Source: Abyssibius alkaniclasticus
GTDB taxonomy: Bacteria > Pseudomonadota > Alphaproteobacteria > Rhodobacterales > Rhodobacteraceae
Assembly (NCBI RefSeq): GCF_020447305.1
Contig: NZ_CP095732.1
Coordinates: 744,001 to 808,000, forward strand
Reading direction: 5' to 3'
Length of the DNA stretch: 64,000 nucleotides
In this document: piece after piece, positions 36,984 through 47,278 of the stretch
Layout of the letters: each line of letters begins with the position of its first letter
How positions within the stretch are numbered: the first letter of the stretch is position 1
Notes under the pieces: generated by a model
The model's database searches: none
Seen by the model: only the letters and a program-made list of their open reading frames with translations
What the model was told of the DNA's origin: nothing
Position numbers and translations under genes: made by a program

Positions 36984-38854
36984 CAGGCACTTGCCCGCAT
37001 GGGCGTTGATTTGAGCCGCGCCAGAATCAGGGTAAGTGCGGCCGGTGTCATCCCGTCGATACGCTGGGCATGTTCCAGAGATTCCGGCCTTGCCTTGCCA
37101 AGTTTCGCCTGCAATTCAGCCGAAAGCCCGGCAATGCTGGCATAATCAAACCCGTCGGGAATGCGCCGGGCAAGGTCGCGCCGCATGGCCGCAACATCCA
37201 GCGCCTGCCGCTCGATATAGCTGGCGTAAAGAGAATCATAGGAGAGCTGCGTCAGGATCTGTGGCGCGACCGCAGCCAGTTCTGGCCACAGGGCGAAGAG
37301 CTGCGCCCGGCTTGTATCGGGTCGCGGCAGCAGGTCGAGCGCCGAACGACGCTGGCCATCCTGGTTGAGGTTCAGCCCGACCGTAGCGGCCGCCTTCGGT
37401 GTGGTGGTGAGCGATTCGCACAGAACCCGCGCCGCGGACAGTTCGCTCATCTTCCGCTCAAAGGCCTTGCGCCGCTTGGCCGATACACAGCCAAGCGCAA
37501 TCCCCAGTGGCGTGAGCCGTTGATCGGCATTATCGGCGCGCAGCGACAGGCGAAACTCGGCGCGCGAGGTGAACATCCGATAAGGCTCCGCCACGCCGCG
37601 TGTGACCAGATCGTCAATCATCACGCCGATATATCCGCTTGCCCGGTCGATCATCGCCGGTGCAAGTTCGCGCGCATATGCGGCCGCGTTCAGCCCGGCA
37701 ACCAGCCCCTGCGCACCGGCCTCCTCATAACCCGTTGTACCGTTGATCTGCCCGGCAAGAAACAGCCCGCCAATCGCGCGCAATTCAAGCGTGGAGCTTA
37801 GCGCGCGCGGGTCGAGATAGTCGTATTCAATGGCATAGCCCGGCTGCAGGATCGTGACATTTTCCAGCCCCTTGATCGAGCGCACATAGGCGTGTTGCAC
37901 ATCTTCGGGCAGCGAGGTTGAAATGCCGTTCGGATAGATCGTCGGATCGTCCAACCCCTCGGGTTCCAGAAAAATCTGGTGCGAAGACTTGTCGGAAAAC
38001 CGCACAACCTTGTCTTCGATCGACGGGCAATAGCGCGGACCAACACCATCGATATGGCCGCCATACATTGCGGATTTGGACAGGTTATTCTGAATAATAT
38101 CATGTGTTTGCGGGTTGGTATGTGTGATGCCGCAACTTATCTGTCGCGCTGTCGGCGCGCTGGACAGGAATGAAAACAGCACCGGGTCATCATCGGCCGG
38201 CTGACTTTCTAGCACCGACCAGTCAATCGTGCGCCCGTCAAGCCGCGGCGGCGTGCCGGTTTTGAGCCGCCCCATCGGCAGGCCCAGCCCGCGCAGGCGC
38301 GTGGCCAGCGGAATGGCAGCGCCATCACCCATCCGTCCACCCGTATGGCGTTTGTCGCCGATATGGATGACGCCACCCAGAAACGTGCCGGTTGTCAACA
38401 CGACCGCGCGGGCATGAATTTGAGCGCCATCACCCAGAATCACGCCGGATATGGCGTTGTTTTCCACGCGCAGATCCGAAACTTCGGCCTCGATCACATC
38501 CAGCCCGTCGAGGCCACGAAACGCGTCCTGAATCGCCAGACGATAAAGCTTGCGGTCGGCCTGGGTGCGCGGGCCCTGCACCGCCGGGCCTTTCTTGCGG
38601 TTCAACAGACGAAACTGGATGCCGGATTTATCGGCCGCGCGGCCCATCAACCCGTCTAGCGCATCAATCTCGCGCACCAGATGGCCCTTGCCCAACCCAC
38701 CAATTGCCGGATTGCACGACATTTCGCCAAGCCGGTCGAAGCGATGGGTGACCAGGGCCGTGCGCGCGCCACGGCGCCAGGCGGCATGTGCGGCTTCGGC
38801 GCCAGCATGGCCACCGCCCACAATGATGACATCATAATGTTTCACGTGAAACAC
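36983..38854 (-). CDS. mnmG: tRNA uridine-34 modification enzyme MnmG
   Basis: MnmG (GidA) is the FAD enzyme that, with MnmE, installs the 5-carboxymethylaminomethyl group on wobble uridine-34. Length is 623 residues. The FAD-binding site follows the start: [33 protein letters not shown] and [13 protein letters not shown]-like sequence ([16 protein letters not shown]) are family hallmarks. Translation starts at a GTG (38854) with a weak upstream site. The first codons, read FHVKH, are a perfect parS palindrome. It begins 3 bp after the mnmE stop, so its translation is probably coupled, and rsmG follows with a one-base overlap. Confidence 0.98.
   Translation of the reverse strand: MFHVKHYDVIIVGGGHAGAEAAHAAWRRGARTALVTHRFDRLGEMSCNPAIGGLGKGHLVREIDALDGLMGRAADKSGIQFRLLNRKKGPAVQGPRTQADRKLYRLAIQDAFRGLDGLDVIEAEVSDLRVENNAISGVILGDGAQIHARAVVLTTGTFLGGVIHIGDKRHTGGRMGDGAAIPLATRLRGLGLPMGRLKTGTPPRLDGRTIDWSVLESQPADDDPVLFSFLSSAPTARQISCGITHTNPQTHDIIQNNLSKSAMYGGHIDGVGPRYCPSIEDKVVRFSDKSSHQIFLEPEGLDDPTIYPNGISTSLPEDVQHAYVRSIKGLENVTILQPGYAIEYDYLDPRALSSTLELRAIGGLFLAGQINGTTGYEEAGAQGLVAGLNAAAYARELAPAMIDRASGYIGVMIDDLVTRGVAEPYRMFTSRAEFRLSLRADNADQRLTPLGIALGCVSAKRRKAFERKMSELSAARVLCESLTTTPKAAATVGLNLNQDGQRRSALDLLPRPDTSRAQLFALWPELAAVAPQILTQLSYDSLYASYIERQALDVAAMRRDLARRIPDGFDYASIAGLSAELQAKLGKARPESLEHAQRIDGMTPAALTLILARLKSTPMRASA
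38838..38853. promoter_or_regulatory. Perfect parS site at the mnmG start
   Basis: TGTTTCACGTGAAACA occurs exactly, beginning at the second base of the mnmG start codon, so codons 1-6 (M-F-H-V-K-H) are made by the site. It is 4.4 kb from the proposed oriC, the nearest of the three parS-like sites. Confidence 0.93.
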
Positions 38855-38857
38855 ATC

Positions 38858-40153
38858 CTATTTGCCAATACAGAAGCTGGAAAATATCACATCCAGCACC
38901 TGTTCGACATCCACCTTACCGATCAATGAGTCAAGGGCGCGCAATGCCACACGCAGGTCTTCCGCCGCCAGTTCGGCATGTGCGCTGCCCCATTCAAGCT
39001 GCGCGCTCGCCGCATTCAGCGCGGTTGCGGCACGTTGCAGCGCCAGCATATGCCGCTGTTTGACAGCCGTGCCAATCGTCGCCGTGCGCTGCTGCAATGT
39101 GGCGCCAATACGCGCAAGCAGCGCGTCAATCCCTTCGCCCGTCAGCCCCGAAACCGCCGGGCCTTCCTTGGGTGCGCGGTCGGCCTTGGCGAATACAACC
39201 TCGTCGCCCTCACGAAAAGCAACACCTAGTGCATCCAGTTCACCCATTTCGCCAAGCAGAAACACCCGCAGATCGGCGCCTTCGGCCCGGTTGCGCGCGC
39301 GTTCAACGCCCATCGTCTCTATCGCATCGCCACTTTCGCGCAGCCCGGCCGTATCGAGCAATGTCACCGCCAAGCCGCCCAGGTCGATTCGCAGCTCGAT
39401 CACATCGCGCGTTGTGCCGGCAATTTCAGATGTCAGCGCAACTTCACGCCCCGCGATCTTGTTCATCAGGGTCGATTTGCCGCTATTGGGCAGGCCGAGA
39501 ATCGCCACCTCAAACCCGTCACGAATCCGCTCGGCTGCGCCTACACCTTTGATTTCCTTATTGAATATTTCAACCAAGCCCCGCAAAAGCGTGTTCACTT
39601 CGGGGTAAACATCTACCGGCACATCCTCGTCGGCAAAGTCGATCGAGGCTTCCAGAAGCGAAAGCGCGCGGACCAGATTTTGGCGCCAAAGCGCGGTTTT
39701 CTGGCTCAGATCGCCCTGCATCAGCCGCATCGCCTGCCGCCGTTGCGCCTCGGTTTCGGCATCAATCAGGTCGGCCAGGCCTTCGACCTGCGCCAAATCC
39801 AGGCGGCCATTTTCCAGCGCGCGGCGGGTAAACTCGCCCGCTTCGGCATGGCGCAAACCATCAACCGCGGCCAATGCCGCCAGCACCGATGCCACCACCG
39901 CCGTGCCGCCATGCAGGTGAAGTTCGACAACATCCTCGCCGGTAAACGAGCCTGGTTCGGGAAAGGCCAGCACCAAAGCCTCGTCCAGAACCGCATCGCC
40001 CTGGCGCAACTTGCGCAAACCCGCCACGCGCGGTGCGGGCATTTCAGCGCCAAGCGCCGCAAGCGCGGCTTGCGAACGCGGTCCGGAAATGCGCACGACC
40101 GCAACGCCAGACCGGCCGCGCGCCGAGGCTAAAGCAAAAATCGTGTCATCCAT
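38858..40153 (-). CDS. mnmE: tRNA modification GTPase MnmE
   Basis: MnmE (TrmE) is the dimeric GTPase partner of MnmG. The ATG at 40153 gives 431 residues ([20 protein letters not shown]). The N-terminal folate-binding domain ends near residue 115. The inserted G domain has G1 GLPNSGKST at about residue 219 and G2/G3 [12 protein letters not shown] and LDTAGLRES. The C-terminal helix ends with the conserved FCIGK, whose cysteine is essential in E. coli. It sits between rho and mnmG on the minus strand; mnmG starts 3 bp after its stop. Confidence 0.97.
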   Translation of the reverse strand: MDDTIFALASARGRSGVAVVRISGPRSQAALAALGAEMPAPRVAGLRKLRQGDAVLDEALVLAFPEPGSFTGEDVVELHLHGGTAVVASVLAALAAVDGLRHAEAGEFTRRALENGRLDLAQVEGLADLIDAETEAQRRQAMRLMQGDLSQKTALWRQNLVRALSLLEASIDFADEDVPVDVYPEVNTLLRGLVEIFNKEIKGVGAAERIRDGFEVAILGLPNSGKSTLMNKIAGREVALTSEIAGTTRDVIELRIDLGGLAVTLLDTAGLRESGDAIETMGVERARNRAEGADLRVFLLGEMGELDALGVAFREGDEVVFAKADRAPKEGPAVSGLTGEGIDALLARIGATLQQRTATIGTAVKQRHMLALQRAATALNAASAQLEWGSAHAELAAEDLRVALRALDSLIGKVDVEQVLDVIFSSFCIGK

Positions 40154-40185
40154 CGCGGCCAAAGCCTTGTTGTCAGCCTGCCCGT

Positions 40186-41475
<1,290 letters not shown>

Positions 41476-41577
41476 ACGTGGTGGCACATATGCCACGCTC
41501 TCCAACTTCAGGGGGAAAAACCATAGGGTCAGAACGACCAGGTGGCTGCACTATGAAGATTCGTGGCGAAATGTCAA

Positions 41578-42033
41578 TCAGAACGGCTTGATCACCACCA
41601 TAATGACGATCACCGCCATCAAAACCGTGGGCAGTTCGTTGGCCAGCCGGTAGGTTTTGCCGCTGCGGGTGTTTTCATCGCGCGCAAATTCCTTGCGCCG
41701 GGTTGAAAGCCAGCCGTGAAAGCCGCTCATCGCCAGAACCATTGCCGCCTTGACCCAGGGCCAGACCTGCCCCCAGTCCACCACGCCGGGGGTAAAGACA
41801 AGGCAGAGGCCAAAAAACCACGTGGCGAGCATTGCGGGGTTGATGATCACCCGCAGCAGTTTCAGCTCCATCACTTTGAAGATTTCCGATTGTTCGCTGC
41901 CCACGGGGGCGCGTTCGGCATGGTAAACAAACAGACGCGGCAGGTAGAACATGCCCGCCATCCAGGCAATCACCGACATGATGTGAAGCGCCAGAATCCA
42001 GCGATAGGCATCGGCCAGAAAATCGGTAATCAT
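41578..42033 (-). CDS. hemJ: Protoporphyrinogen IX oxidase HemJ
   Basis: HemJ is the heme-linked membrane enzyme that oxidises protoporphyrinogen IX in most alphaproteobacteria lacking HemG and HemY. Length is 151 residues with about four membrane helices. The conserved histidine lies in the N-terminal segment LALHIMSVIAWMAGMFYLPR, with others in the YHAE stretch and in GFHGWLSTRRKEFA. The N-terminal ADAYRWILALH is typical. It lies 4 bp after hemE, one step later in heme synthesis, so both act in the same pathway. Confidence 0.95.
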   Translation of the reverse strand: MITDFLADAYRWILALHIMSVIAWMAGMFYLPRLFVYHAERAPVGSEQSEIFKVMELKLLRVIINPAMLATWFFGLCLVFTPGVVDWGQVWPWVKAAMVLAMSGFHGWLSTRRKEFARDENTRSGKTYRLANELPTVLMAVIVIMVVIKPF

Positions 42034-42037
42034 CGCA

Positions 42038-43075
42038 CTAACCTTTGATAATATTCAATAATTCTTCAACATGTCGCGGGTCTGCCTCGGGTGTTATGCC
42101 GTGGCCGAGGTTGAAAATCCAGCGCCCGTTGCCCAGAATTTCCTGCAATCGCTCCACCTCGTGACGCAATTGCGCACCACCTGTAACCAGCAACATCGGG
42201 TCAAGATTCCCCTGCACGGCAACATCGGGTTGCAGCACATCGCGCGCCCAGCGCGCGGGCACCGAACTGTCGAGCGCCAGGGCGTCAAAATCGCCGGTTC
42301 TGGCGAATTGCTCATAGCCGCCACCCACGCCGCGCGGAAACCCGATCACCTTCACATGCGGGAAGCGGGATTTCAGCGCACGGGCAATTTTTTGTGCCGG
42401 TTTCAGCGCAAATTCTTCAAATGTGCTGCCCGAAAGCGCACCGGCCCAACTGTCAAACAGCTTTACAACCTCGGCGCCAGCTTCGATTTGCCTGGCCAGA
42501 TATTCGATTGTTGCCAAGGTCAGCAGATCAATCAGATCGGCGAACAGTGCGCGATCATCATACATCATCCGCCGCGCCGGGCCCTGGTCGGGCGTGCCAC
42601 GCCCGGCAATCATATAAGTGGCAACGGTCCAGGGCGCGCCGGCAAAGCCGATCAGCGCCGTCTCTTTCGGCAGTTCCGCCGTCAGCCTGCGCACGGTTTC
42701 ATAGATCGGCGCCAATGTATCATGAATTGCCTCAACCGGATTGAGGCGCTCAAGGTCATCGCGGGTCACAATTGGCACAAGGCGCGGGCCTTCGCCGGTT
42801 TCAAACCACAGCTTGGCACCCAAAGCTTGCGGCAAGAGCAGGATATCGGCAAATAGAATCGCCGCATCAAAGCCAAAACGGCGAATTGGCTGGAGCGTGA
42901 CCTCGACCGCATGGTCGGGCGAATAACACAGTTCCAGAAATCCGCCCGCTGTCGCGCGGGTTGCGCGATATTCCGGCAGATACCGCCCTGCCTGGCGCAT
43001 CAGCCAAACCGGCGGCATGGCCAGAACCTCGCCACCCAACACACGGAGCAGGCTTTTTTCGATCTTTACTGCCAT
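42038..43075 (-). CDS. hemE: Uroporphyrinogen decarboxylase
   Basis: HemE removes four carboxyl groups from uroporphyrinogen III to give coproporphyrinogen III. Length is 345 residues. [17 protein letters not shown] is the signature with the key arginines, and [16 protein letters not shown] and [10 protein letters not shown] are also characteristic. The active-site aspartate is in [12 protein letters not shown]. It is the first gene of the leftward block and borders the proposed oriC, as in Caulobacter and Rickettsia, where the origin lies beside hemE (from published work on those genomes). Confidence 0.98.
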   Translation of the reverse strand: MAVKIEKSLLRVLGGEVLAMPPVWLMRQAGRYLPEYRATRATAGGFLELCYSPDHAVEVTLQPIRRFGFDAAILFADILLLPQALGAKLWFETGEGPRLVPIVTRDDLERLNPVEAIHDTLAPIYETVRRLTAELPKETALIGFAGAPWTVATYMIAGRGTPDQGPARRMMYDDRALFADLIDLLTLATIEYLARQIEAGAEVVKLFDSWAGALSGSTFEEFALKPAQKIARALKSRFPHVKVIGFPRGVGGGYEQFARTGDFDALALDSSVPARWARDVLQPDVAVQGNLDPMLLVTGGAQLRHEVERLQEILGNGRWIFNLGHGITPEADPRHVEELLNIIKG

Positions 43076-43430
43076 GCCTTCTTCTTTCTTAAGATATAGA
43101 AAAATAGAGGTTGTTGTAGAACCCTATGAGTTATGGGGATTACCGTAAAACAAAGGTTTTGCACAGAGTTTTCCACATGAAATCTGGTGCTAAATCCGTT
43201 GAATCGACAAAGTTTTTGCTGGTTTTCAACCAAAACCATAAACAGTGGACGAAACGCTCCCCTGTGGCTGGCTTGGGGCCGGGCTGTGCGCGTGACGGGT
43301 ATGAAACGCCACAAATCCGGTGCTGCAATTTTACCACCAGACTTCTCCCTGGGCTTACCCCCGGTTTCATCCACAGGCGGGATTGGCGCATCATGCTGGC
43401 GAATTTTCGCACCTGTGCTAAGAGCAGTCC
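43076..43430. other. oriC: Putative chromosome replication origin (oriC)
   Basis: A 355 bp non-coding gap separates divergent hemE and maf. The first ~65 bp are AT-rich (for example AAGATATAGAAAAATAG), the rest is mixed. DnaA-box-like nonamers are TTTTCCACA (43169-43177, one mismatch to TTATCCACA), TCATCCACA (43367-43375, one mismatch) and TTTTGCACA (43157-43165, two mismatches). A dyad TGGTTTT (43220-43226) with AAAACCA (43232-43238) and one GANTC site (43201-43205) are present. The gene context matches known alphaproteobacterial origins, and parS sites lie within 4-13 kb. No full CtrA site was seen. Functional proof is lacking. Confidence 0.7.
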
Positions 43431-44030
43431 ATGACAATGCCATTCATTCTTGCCTCATCATCGGAAACCCGCGCCAATATGCTGCGCGCGGCCGGTCTTT
43501 CGGTTGAAATTGCCCCCGCGCGGGTGGATGAAGCCGCCATCAAGGCCGCGCTTCTGGCCGAAGGCGCGCCCGCGCGCGATATCGCCGATGCCATGGCCGA
43601 AGCAAAGGCGCGGCGCATCGGCCAAAAGCGCCCCGATGCCATTGTGCTGGGTGCCGACCAGGTTCTGGTTTGCAATGATGTGCTGTTTGACAAGCCCGAT
43701 ACAATAGAGATGGCGCGCGACCAGCTTGCACAGTTGCGCGGGCAAAGGCATGTCTTGCTTTCCGCAGCAGTCATCTTTCATGAAGGGCGGCCGATTTGGC
43801 GGCATATCGGGCGGGCCGAACTTGTGATGCGTGATTTCAGCGATTCCTTTCTGGAAGACTATCTTGGCCGTGAAGGTAGCAACTTGTTTGCAACAGTTGG
43901 CGCATATCGGCTTGAATATCGCGGGGCACAGCTTTTCACTTCGGTCGCGGGCGACTATTTTTCGATTTTGGGGCTACCCCTGCTCGAATTGTTAGATTTT
44001 TTGCGCGCCAGGAAGATTTGCCAACAATGA
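43431..44030 (+). CDS. maf: Maf-like nucleotide pyrophosphatase
   Basis: Maf proteins hydrolyse nucleoside triphosphates (dTTP/UTP or modified nucleotides) to monophosphates and affect septation. Length is 199 residues. The opening ILASSSETRANMLRAAGL is the family motif. The catalytic stretch contains AIVLGADQVLVCNDVLFDKP with the conserved aspartate, and the C-terminal DYFSILGLPLLELL is typical. It is the first gene to the right of the proposed oriC and overlaps aroE by 4 bp, as in Caulobacter. Confidence 0.93.
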   Translation: MTMPFILASSSETRANMLRAAGLSVEIAPARVDEAAIKAALLAEGAPARDIADAMAEAKARRIGQKRPDAIVLGADQVLVCNDVLFDKPDTIEMARDQLAQLRGQRHVLLSAAVIFHEGRPIWRHIGRAELVMRDFSDSFLEDYLGREGSNLFATVGAYRLEYRGAQLFTSVAGDYFSILGLPLLELLDFLRARKICQQ

Positions 44031-44872
44031 ATGACACGCCGGAAATTCAGCCACCCCAATTGGCCGGGGTCATCGGCCATCCGATCGGGCATAGCAAATC
44101 GCCGCGTCTGCACGGCTATTGGCTGCGAAACTACAAGATACGCGGCTATTACATTCCGATGTCGGTGCGCCCGGCCGATCTGGCTGATGCCTTCAAAACC
44201 CTTCCGAAACTGGGGTTTCGCGGGTTGAATGTAACGCTTCCGCACAAGATTGCCGCGCTGCAACTGGCCGATACATCGACCGACCGCGCCGCACTTATTG
44301 GTGCGGCCAATACGATTTTCATCAAACCCGATGGCTCGATCCGTGCCGATAATACCGATGGTTATGGTTTTATTCAGAACCTGCACCAGAACGCGCCCGG
44401 CTGGCAGCCAAAAGACGGCCCTGCCGTGGTCATCGGTGCCGGCGGGGCGGCGCGCGCGGTGGTGGCGGCCCTGCTGGGCGAAGGGGTGCCGAAAATACTG
44501 CTTTCGAACCGCACACGGCAAAGGTCCGAAATTCTGGCCGAAGATTTTGGTGCGCGTGTCGAGGTGATCGACTGGAACCGTTCGGCCGATGCGATGGAAG
44601 GCGCGGCAACCATTGTAAACGCCACGGCCCTGGGGATGGATGGCCAGCCCGATCTGCCTTTCGCGCTGGATGCCGCCCCGCGCAACGCCCTGGTGACTGA
44701 TCTGGTCTATACCCCGATCGAAACCCCGTTTCTGGCGGCGGCGCGCGCGCGCGGGCTGCAAGTGGTCGATGGCCTGGGGATGCTGCTGCATCAGGGCGTG
44801 CCGGGTTTTGAAAACTGGTTCGGCCAGCGCCCCGAAGTGGATGATGCGCTGCGCGCGCATATGCTGGAATGA
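44027..44872 (+). CDS. aroE: Shikimate dehydrogenase
   Basis: AroE reduces 3-dehydroshikimate to shikimate with NADPH in aromatic amino-acid synthesis. The ATG at 44027 overlaps the maf stop (ATGA) and follows a GGAAG site; a TTG at 44018 is less likely. The protein has 281 residues. The substrate-binding opening is IGHPIGHSKSPRLHGYW, the catalytic lysine and aspartate lie in VTLPHKIAA and RADNTDGYG, and the NADP loop is GAGGAARAVVAAL. It is coupled to coaE through another 4-bp overlap. Confidence 0.97.
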   Translation: MNDTPEIQPPQLAGVIGHPIGHSKSPRLHGYWLRNYKIRGYYIPMSVRPADLADAFKTLPKLGFRGLNVTLPHKIAALQLADTSTDRAALIGAANTIFIKPDGSIRADNTDGYGFIQNLHQNAPGWQPKDGPAVVIGAGGAARAVVAALLGEGVPKILLSNRTRQRSEILAEDFGARVEVIDWNRSADAMEGAATIVNATALGMDGQPDLPFALDAAPRNALVTDLVYTPIETPFLAAARARGLQVVDGLGMLLHQGVPGFENWFGQRPEVDDALRAHMLE

Positions 44873-45477
44873 GCCAGCGCCCTTATCGGCTGGGGCTCAC
44901 CGGGTCAATCGGCATGGGCAAGTCGACCACGGCGGCGCTGTTTGCCGCGGCGGGCGTGCCGGTTTGGGATGCCGATGCAGCGGTTGACGCGCTTTATGCA
45001 AAAGACGGTGCCGGCGTTGCGGCACTTGCGGAACTCGTGCCCGGCGCTGTTGGTGACAATGGCGTTGATCGTGCGGCTTTGCGCAGCGAAATCCAGAAAG
45101 ACCCGCCGCTTTTGGCGCAGATCGAAGCCGCGATTCACCCGCTTGTCGCCACGCACCGCGCGGCTTTCCTTGAACGCCATGCCCGCGCCCCGCTGGTGCT
45201 GTTCGATATTCCGCTTTTGTTCGAAACCAATGCCCAAACCTGGCTCGATGGTGTGCTTGTTGTGTCCACCACGCCCGAAATCCAGCGCGCCCGCGTTCTT
45301 GCGCGCAAGGGGATGAGCGATGATTTTCTGAACAACATCCTTGCCCGCCAAATGCCCGATGCCGAAAAACGCGCCCGCGCCGACTGGGTGTTCGACACAG
45401 GAAACGGAGTCACACCCGTGCGCAAAGCCGTGCTTGCGCTTATCGCCCGGTTGCAGGAAGCTGCGCCCCATGCGTGA
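44869..45477 (+). CDS. coaE: Dephospho-CoA kinase
   Basis: CoaE phosphorylates dephospho-CoA, the last step of coenzyme A synthesis. It has 202 residues. The P-loop GLTGSIGMGKSTTAALFA is at residues 8-25, the substrate region follows in VPVWDADAAVDALY, and the lid and adenine-binding sequence LLFETNAQTWLDGVLVV is downstream. The start overlaps the aroE stop, and dnaQ begins inside the coaE end (8-bp overlap). It is part of the maf-aroE-coaE-dnaQ operon. Confidence 0.97.
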   Translation: MSQRPYRLGLTGSIGMGKSTTAALFAAAGVPVWDADAAVDALYAKDGAGVAALAELVPGAVGDNGVDRAALRSEIQKDPPLLAQIEAAIHPLVATHRAAFLERHARAPLVLFDIPLLFETNAQTWLDGVLVVSTTPEIQRARVLARKGMSDDFLNNILARQMPDAEKRARADWVFDTGNGVTPVRKAVLALIARLQEAAPHA

Positions 45478-46162
45478 AATTGTTCTTGATACCGAAACCA
45501 CGGGGCTAGACCCTGACAAGGGCGACCGGCTCGTTGAAATTGGCTGTGTCGAGCTGTTCAACCATATGCCGACCGGCAATACCTATCATCAATATATCAA
45601 CCCGCAGCGTGATATGCCCGAAGGCGCGTTCAATGTGCATGGGCTTTCGGAAGAATTCCTGTCTGACAAGCCGGTTTTCGCCGCCATTGCGCCCGCGTTT
45701 CTGGAATTTATCGGCGAGGCCAAGCTGGTCATCCACAATGCCAGCTTTGACATGAAATTCCTGAATGCCGAGCTGCGCTGGGCCGAGCTTGCACCCATTC
45801 CGATGAGCCAGGCGCTTGATACGCTTGAAATCGCGCGGCGCAAATATCCGGGCGCGCAAAACTCGCTCGACGCGCTTTGCCGGCGTTTCAATATCGACAA
45901 TTCATCGCGCGTTCTGCACGGCGCATTGCTCGATTCCGAGATTTTGGCCGAGGTCTATCTGGAACTGATTGGCGGCCGGCAGCCGGATTTTGGCCTGTCA
46001 CTCGTGGCCAACAATTCCGGCACGAACAGCACGGCACAAGGCACCGCCACACCTGGCCAACGGCCAAAACCCCTGCCGGCGCGCATTACCGAGGCCGAGC
46101 GCACCGCCCATGCGGCCTTTATTGCCGAGCTGGGCGATGACGCGCTTTGGAACAAGTCTTAG
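45470..46162 (+). CDS. dnaQ: DNA polymerase III epsilon subunit (proofreading)
   Basis: DnaQ is the 3'-5' exonuclease that proofreads for the alpha subunit of polymerase III. The ATG at 45470 gives 230 residues (MREIVLDTETTGLDPDKGDR); the longer frame upstream is coaE read out of phase. DEDDh residues are D7 and E9 in LDTETTG, an aspartate in HNASFDMKFL, and the His/Asp pair in HGALLDSEILAEVYLE. A C-terminal tail after about residue 180 is flexible-looking and Thr/Pro-rich and would hold the alpha-binding segment. It overlaps coaE, and secB converges on its end by 4 bp. Confidence 0.97.
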   Translation: MREIVLDTETTGLDPDKGDRLVEIGCVELFNHMPTGNTYHQYINPQRDMPEGAFNVHGLSEEFLSDKPVFAAIAPAFLEFIGEAKLVIHNASFDMKFLNAELRWAELAPIPMSQALDTLEIARRKYPGAQNSLDALCRRFNIDNSSRVLHGALLDSEILAEVYLELIGGRQPDFGLSLVANNSGTNSTAQGTATPGQRPKPLPARITEAERTAHAAFIAELGDDALWNKS

Positions 46163-46668
46163 CTGATCGTCGCGTTTGCGGCTTCGGCCTGCGCGCGGCG
46201 CTGCACTTCCTGGCGGTAGATATTCAGGAAATCCATTGAATCGAGGTTCAGCGGCAAAAAGCCCCCATCTTGCGTGATGTCACCGACAATGCGGCGCAGA
46301 TAGGGGAAAATCATGCGCGGGCATTCGATCATCAAAAACGGGTGCATCTGTGCTTCGGGCACATTGTCGACCATGAACTGCCCGGCATAATCCAGCTCAA
46401 GAATGAAGATCGGCGTTTCGGCAACCGCGGCGTCGACCTTCAGCTTGATGGCCACTTCAAACCGCTTGTCGGCAATCTTCTTGGCGTCGAGCCCGACCTG
46501 CACCTTGTATTCCGGCTTGCCCTGCTGGGCGTTGCCTTTCTGGGCGGTGATATTCTCAAAGCTCAGATCGCGGATATATTGCGCCAGAACATTCAGCCTG
46601 GGGGGCTGGGGTTGGGTGGGCTGGGGCTGGCTGGGTTGTGTCGGGGCGGCGTTTTGGTCATCGGCCAT
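46159..46668 (-). CDS. secB: Protein-export chaperone SecB
   Basis: SecB keeps preproteins unfolded and delivers them to SecA. The ATG at 46668 follows a GAAGGA site and gives 169 residues. The core contains YIRDLSFENITAQKG-like sequence, the beta-sheet EVAIKLKVDAAVAE, and the SecA-contact region PFLMIECPRMIFPYLRRIV, followed by LPLNLDSMDFLNIYRQEV. The first ~25 residues are a low-complexity Q/P/T segment (PTQPSQPQPT repeats) encoded opposite a dense G-tract (46600-46635). It converges on dnaQ. Confidence 0.97.
   Translation of the reverse strand: MADDQNAAPTQPSQPQPTQPQPPRLNVLAQYIRDLSFENITAQKGNAQQGKPEYKVQVGLDAKKIADKRFEVAIKLKVDAAVAETPIFILELDYAGQFMVDNVPEAQMHPFLMIECPRMIFPYLRRIVGDITQDGGFLPLNLDSMDFLNIYRQEVQRRAQAEAANATIS
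46600..46635 (+). other. G-quadruplex-like tract in secB 5' end
   Basis: The plus strand reads G6, CT, G4, TT, G3, T, G3, CT, G4, CT, G2, CT, G3. Five consecutive runs of three or more G with 1-2 nt loops (46600-46626) satisfy the usual quadruplex rule. The plus strand is the template strand of secB, so the mRNA is C-rich here, encoding the Q/P-rich N-terminus. Confidence 0.6.
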
Positions 46669-46723
46669 GATTTTTCCTTCGGTTTTTGCCATTGGCGCGG
46701 CTTAGCACCTCTGGCGGCAATCC

Positions 46724-47179
46724 TCAATCATCATTGGGTTTGCGGGGCTGGGGCTGGGGCGCATCGGGGTCGATTTCCACGAATTCACCCTCAACCACAT
46801 CGGGGCCGCGCTGGGTTTGCGCAAAACCCGCCACCTTCACCTGCGAACGGATGGCGCGAAAAATAAGGAACCGTGTGGGCGGAAACAGCAAGGCAAGCCC
46901 CAGCGCATCGGTGAAAAACCCTGGCGTCAGCAGCAAAGCACCGGCCAGAAGTATGGCGGCACCGTCGGCCAAAGCGCCGCTTGGGTCTTGCCCGCGCGAC
47001 AGGGCTGTGCGCAGCCGTTCCATTGCAGCGGCTCCCTGCGCGCGGATCAGGAATGTGCCGATGAAGGCCGTGGCCACGACAATCGCCAGCGTTGGCCAAA
47101 GCCCGATCGCCCCACCCACCTGAATGAACAGCGCGATTTCGATGATCGGGATTGCAACCAACAGGACAAATAACAGCAT
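46724..47179 (-). CDS. fxsA: FxsA family membrane protein
   Basis: FxsA-type proteins are small inner-membrane proteins; in E. coli FxsA relieves F-exclusion of phage T7. The ATG at 47179 gives 151 residues, preceded by AAAGG and GGAAG; a longer ATG start at 47209 lacks such a site. MLLFVLLVAIPIIEIALFIQ is the characteristic opening, then VGGAIGLWPTLAIVVATAFI and a third helix LLLTPGFFTDALGLALLF. The C-terminus is hydrophilic and ends PQPQPRKPNDD. It diverges from the Tim44-like gene. fxsA next to secB and dnaQ is common in alphaproteobacteria. Confidence 0.88.
   Translation of the reverse strand: MLLFVLLVAIPIIEIALFIQVGGAIGLWPTLAIVVATAFIGTFLIRAQGAAAMERLRTALSRGQDPSGALADGAAILLAGALLLTPGFFTDALGLALLFPPTRFLIFRAIRSQVKVAGFAQTQRGPDVVEGEFVEIDPDAPQPQPRKPNDD
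46744..46769 (+). other. G-quadruplex-like tract at fxsA 3' end
   Basis: Four G4 runs (46744-46747, 46750-46753, 46756-46759, 46766-46769) separated by 2, 2 and 6 nt lie on the plus strand, opposite the codons for the PQPQPR tail of FxsA. It is 109 bp from the similar tract in secB. Confidence 0.55.
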
Positions 47180-47278
47180 CTTCCAGCCTTTCTTGGCGCG
47201 CCCTGCCATAGACTTGTGGCGCATGGCACCTTACATAGGAAGCGTAAGAACAGAAATAAACCCAAGCTTGAGGCTCGC

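Noticed and set aside
43126-43434. Open frames of about 100 codons in the hemE-maf gap
   Set aside because: No ribosome sites, several overlapping frames on both strands, and composition of a non-coding region; the gap is better explained as oriC.
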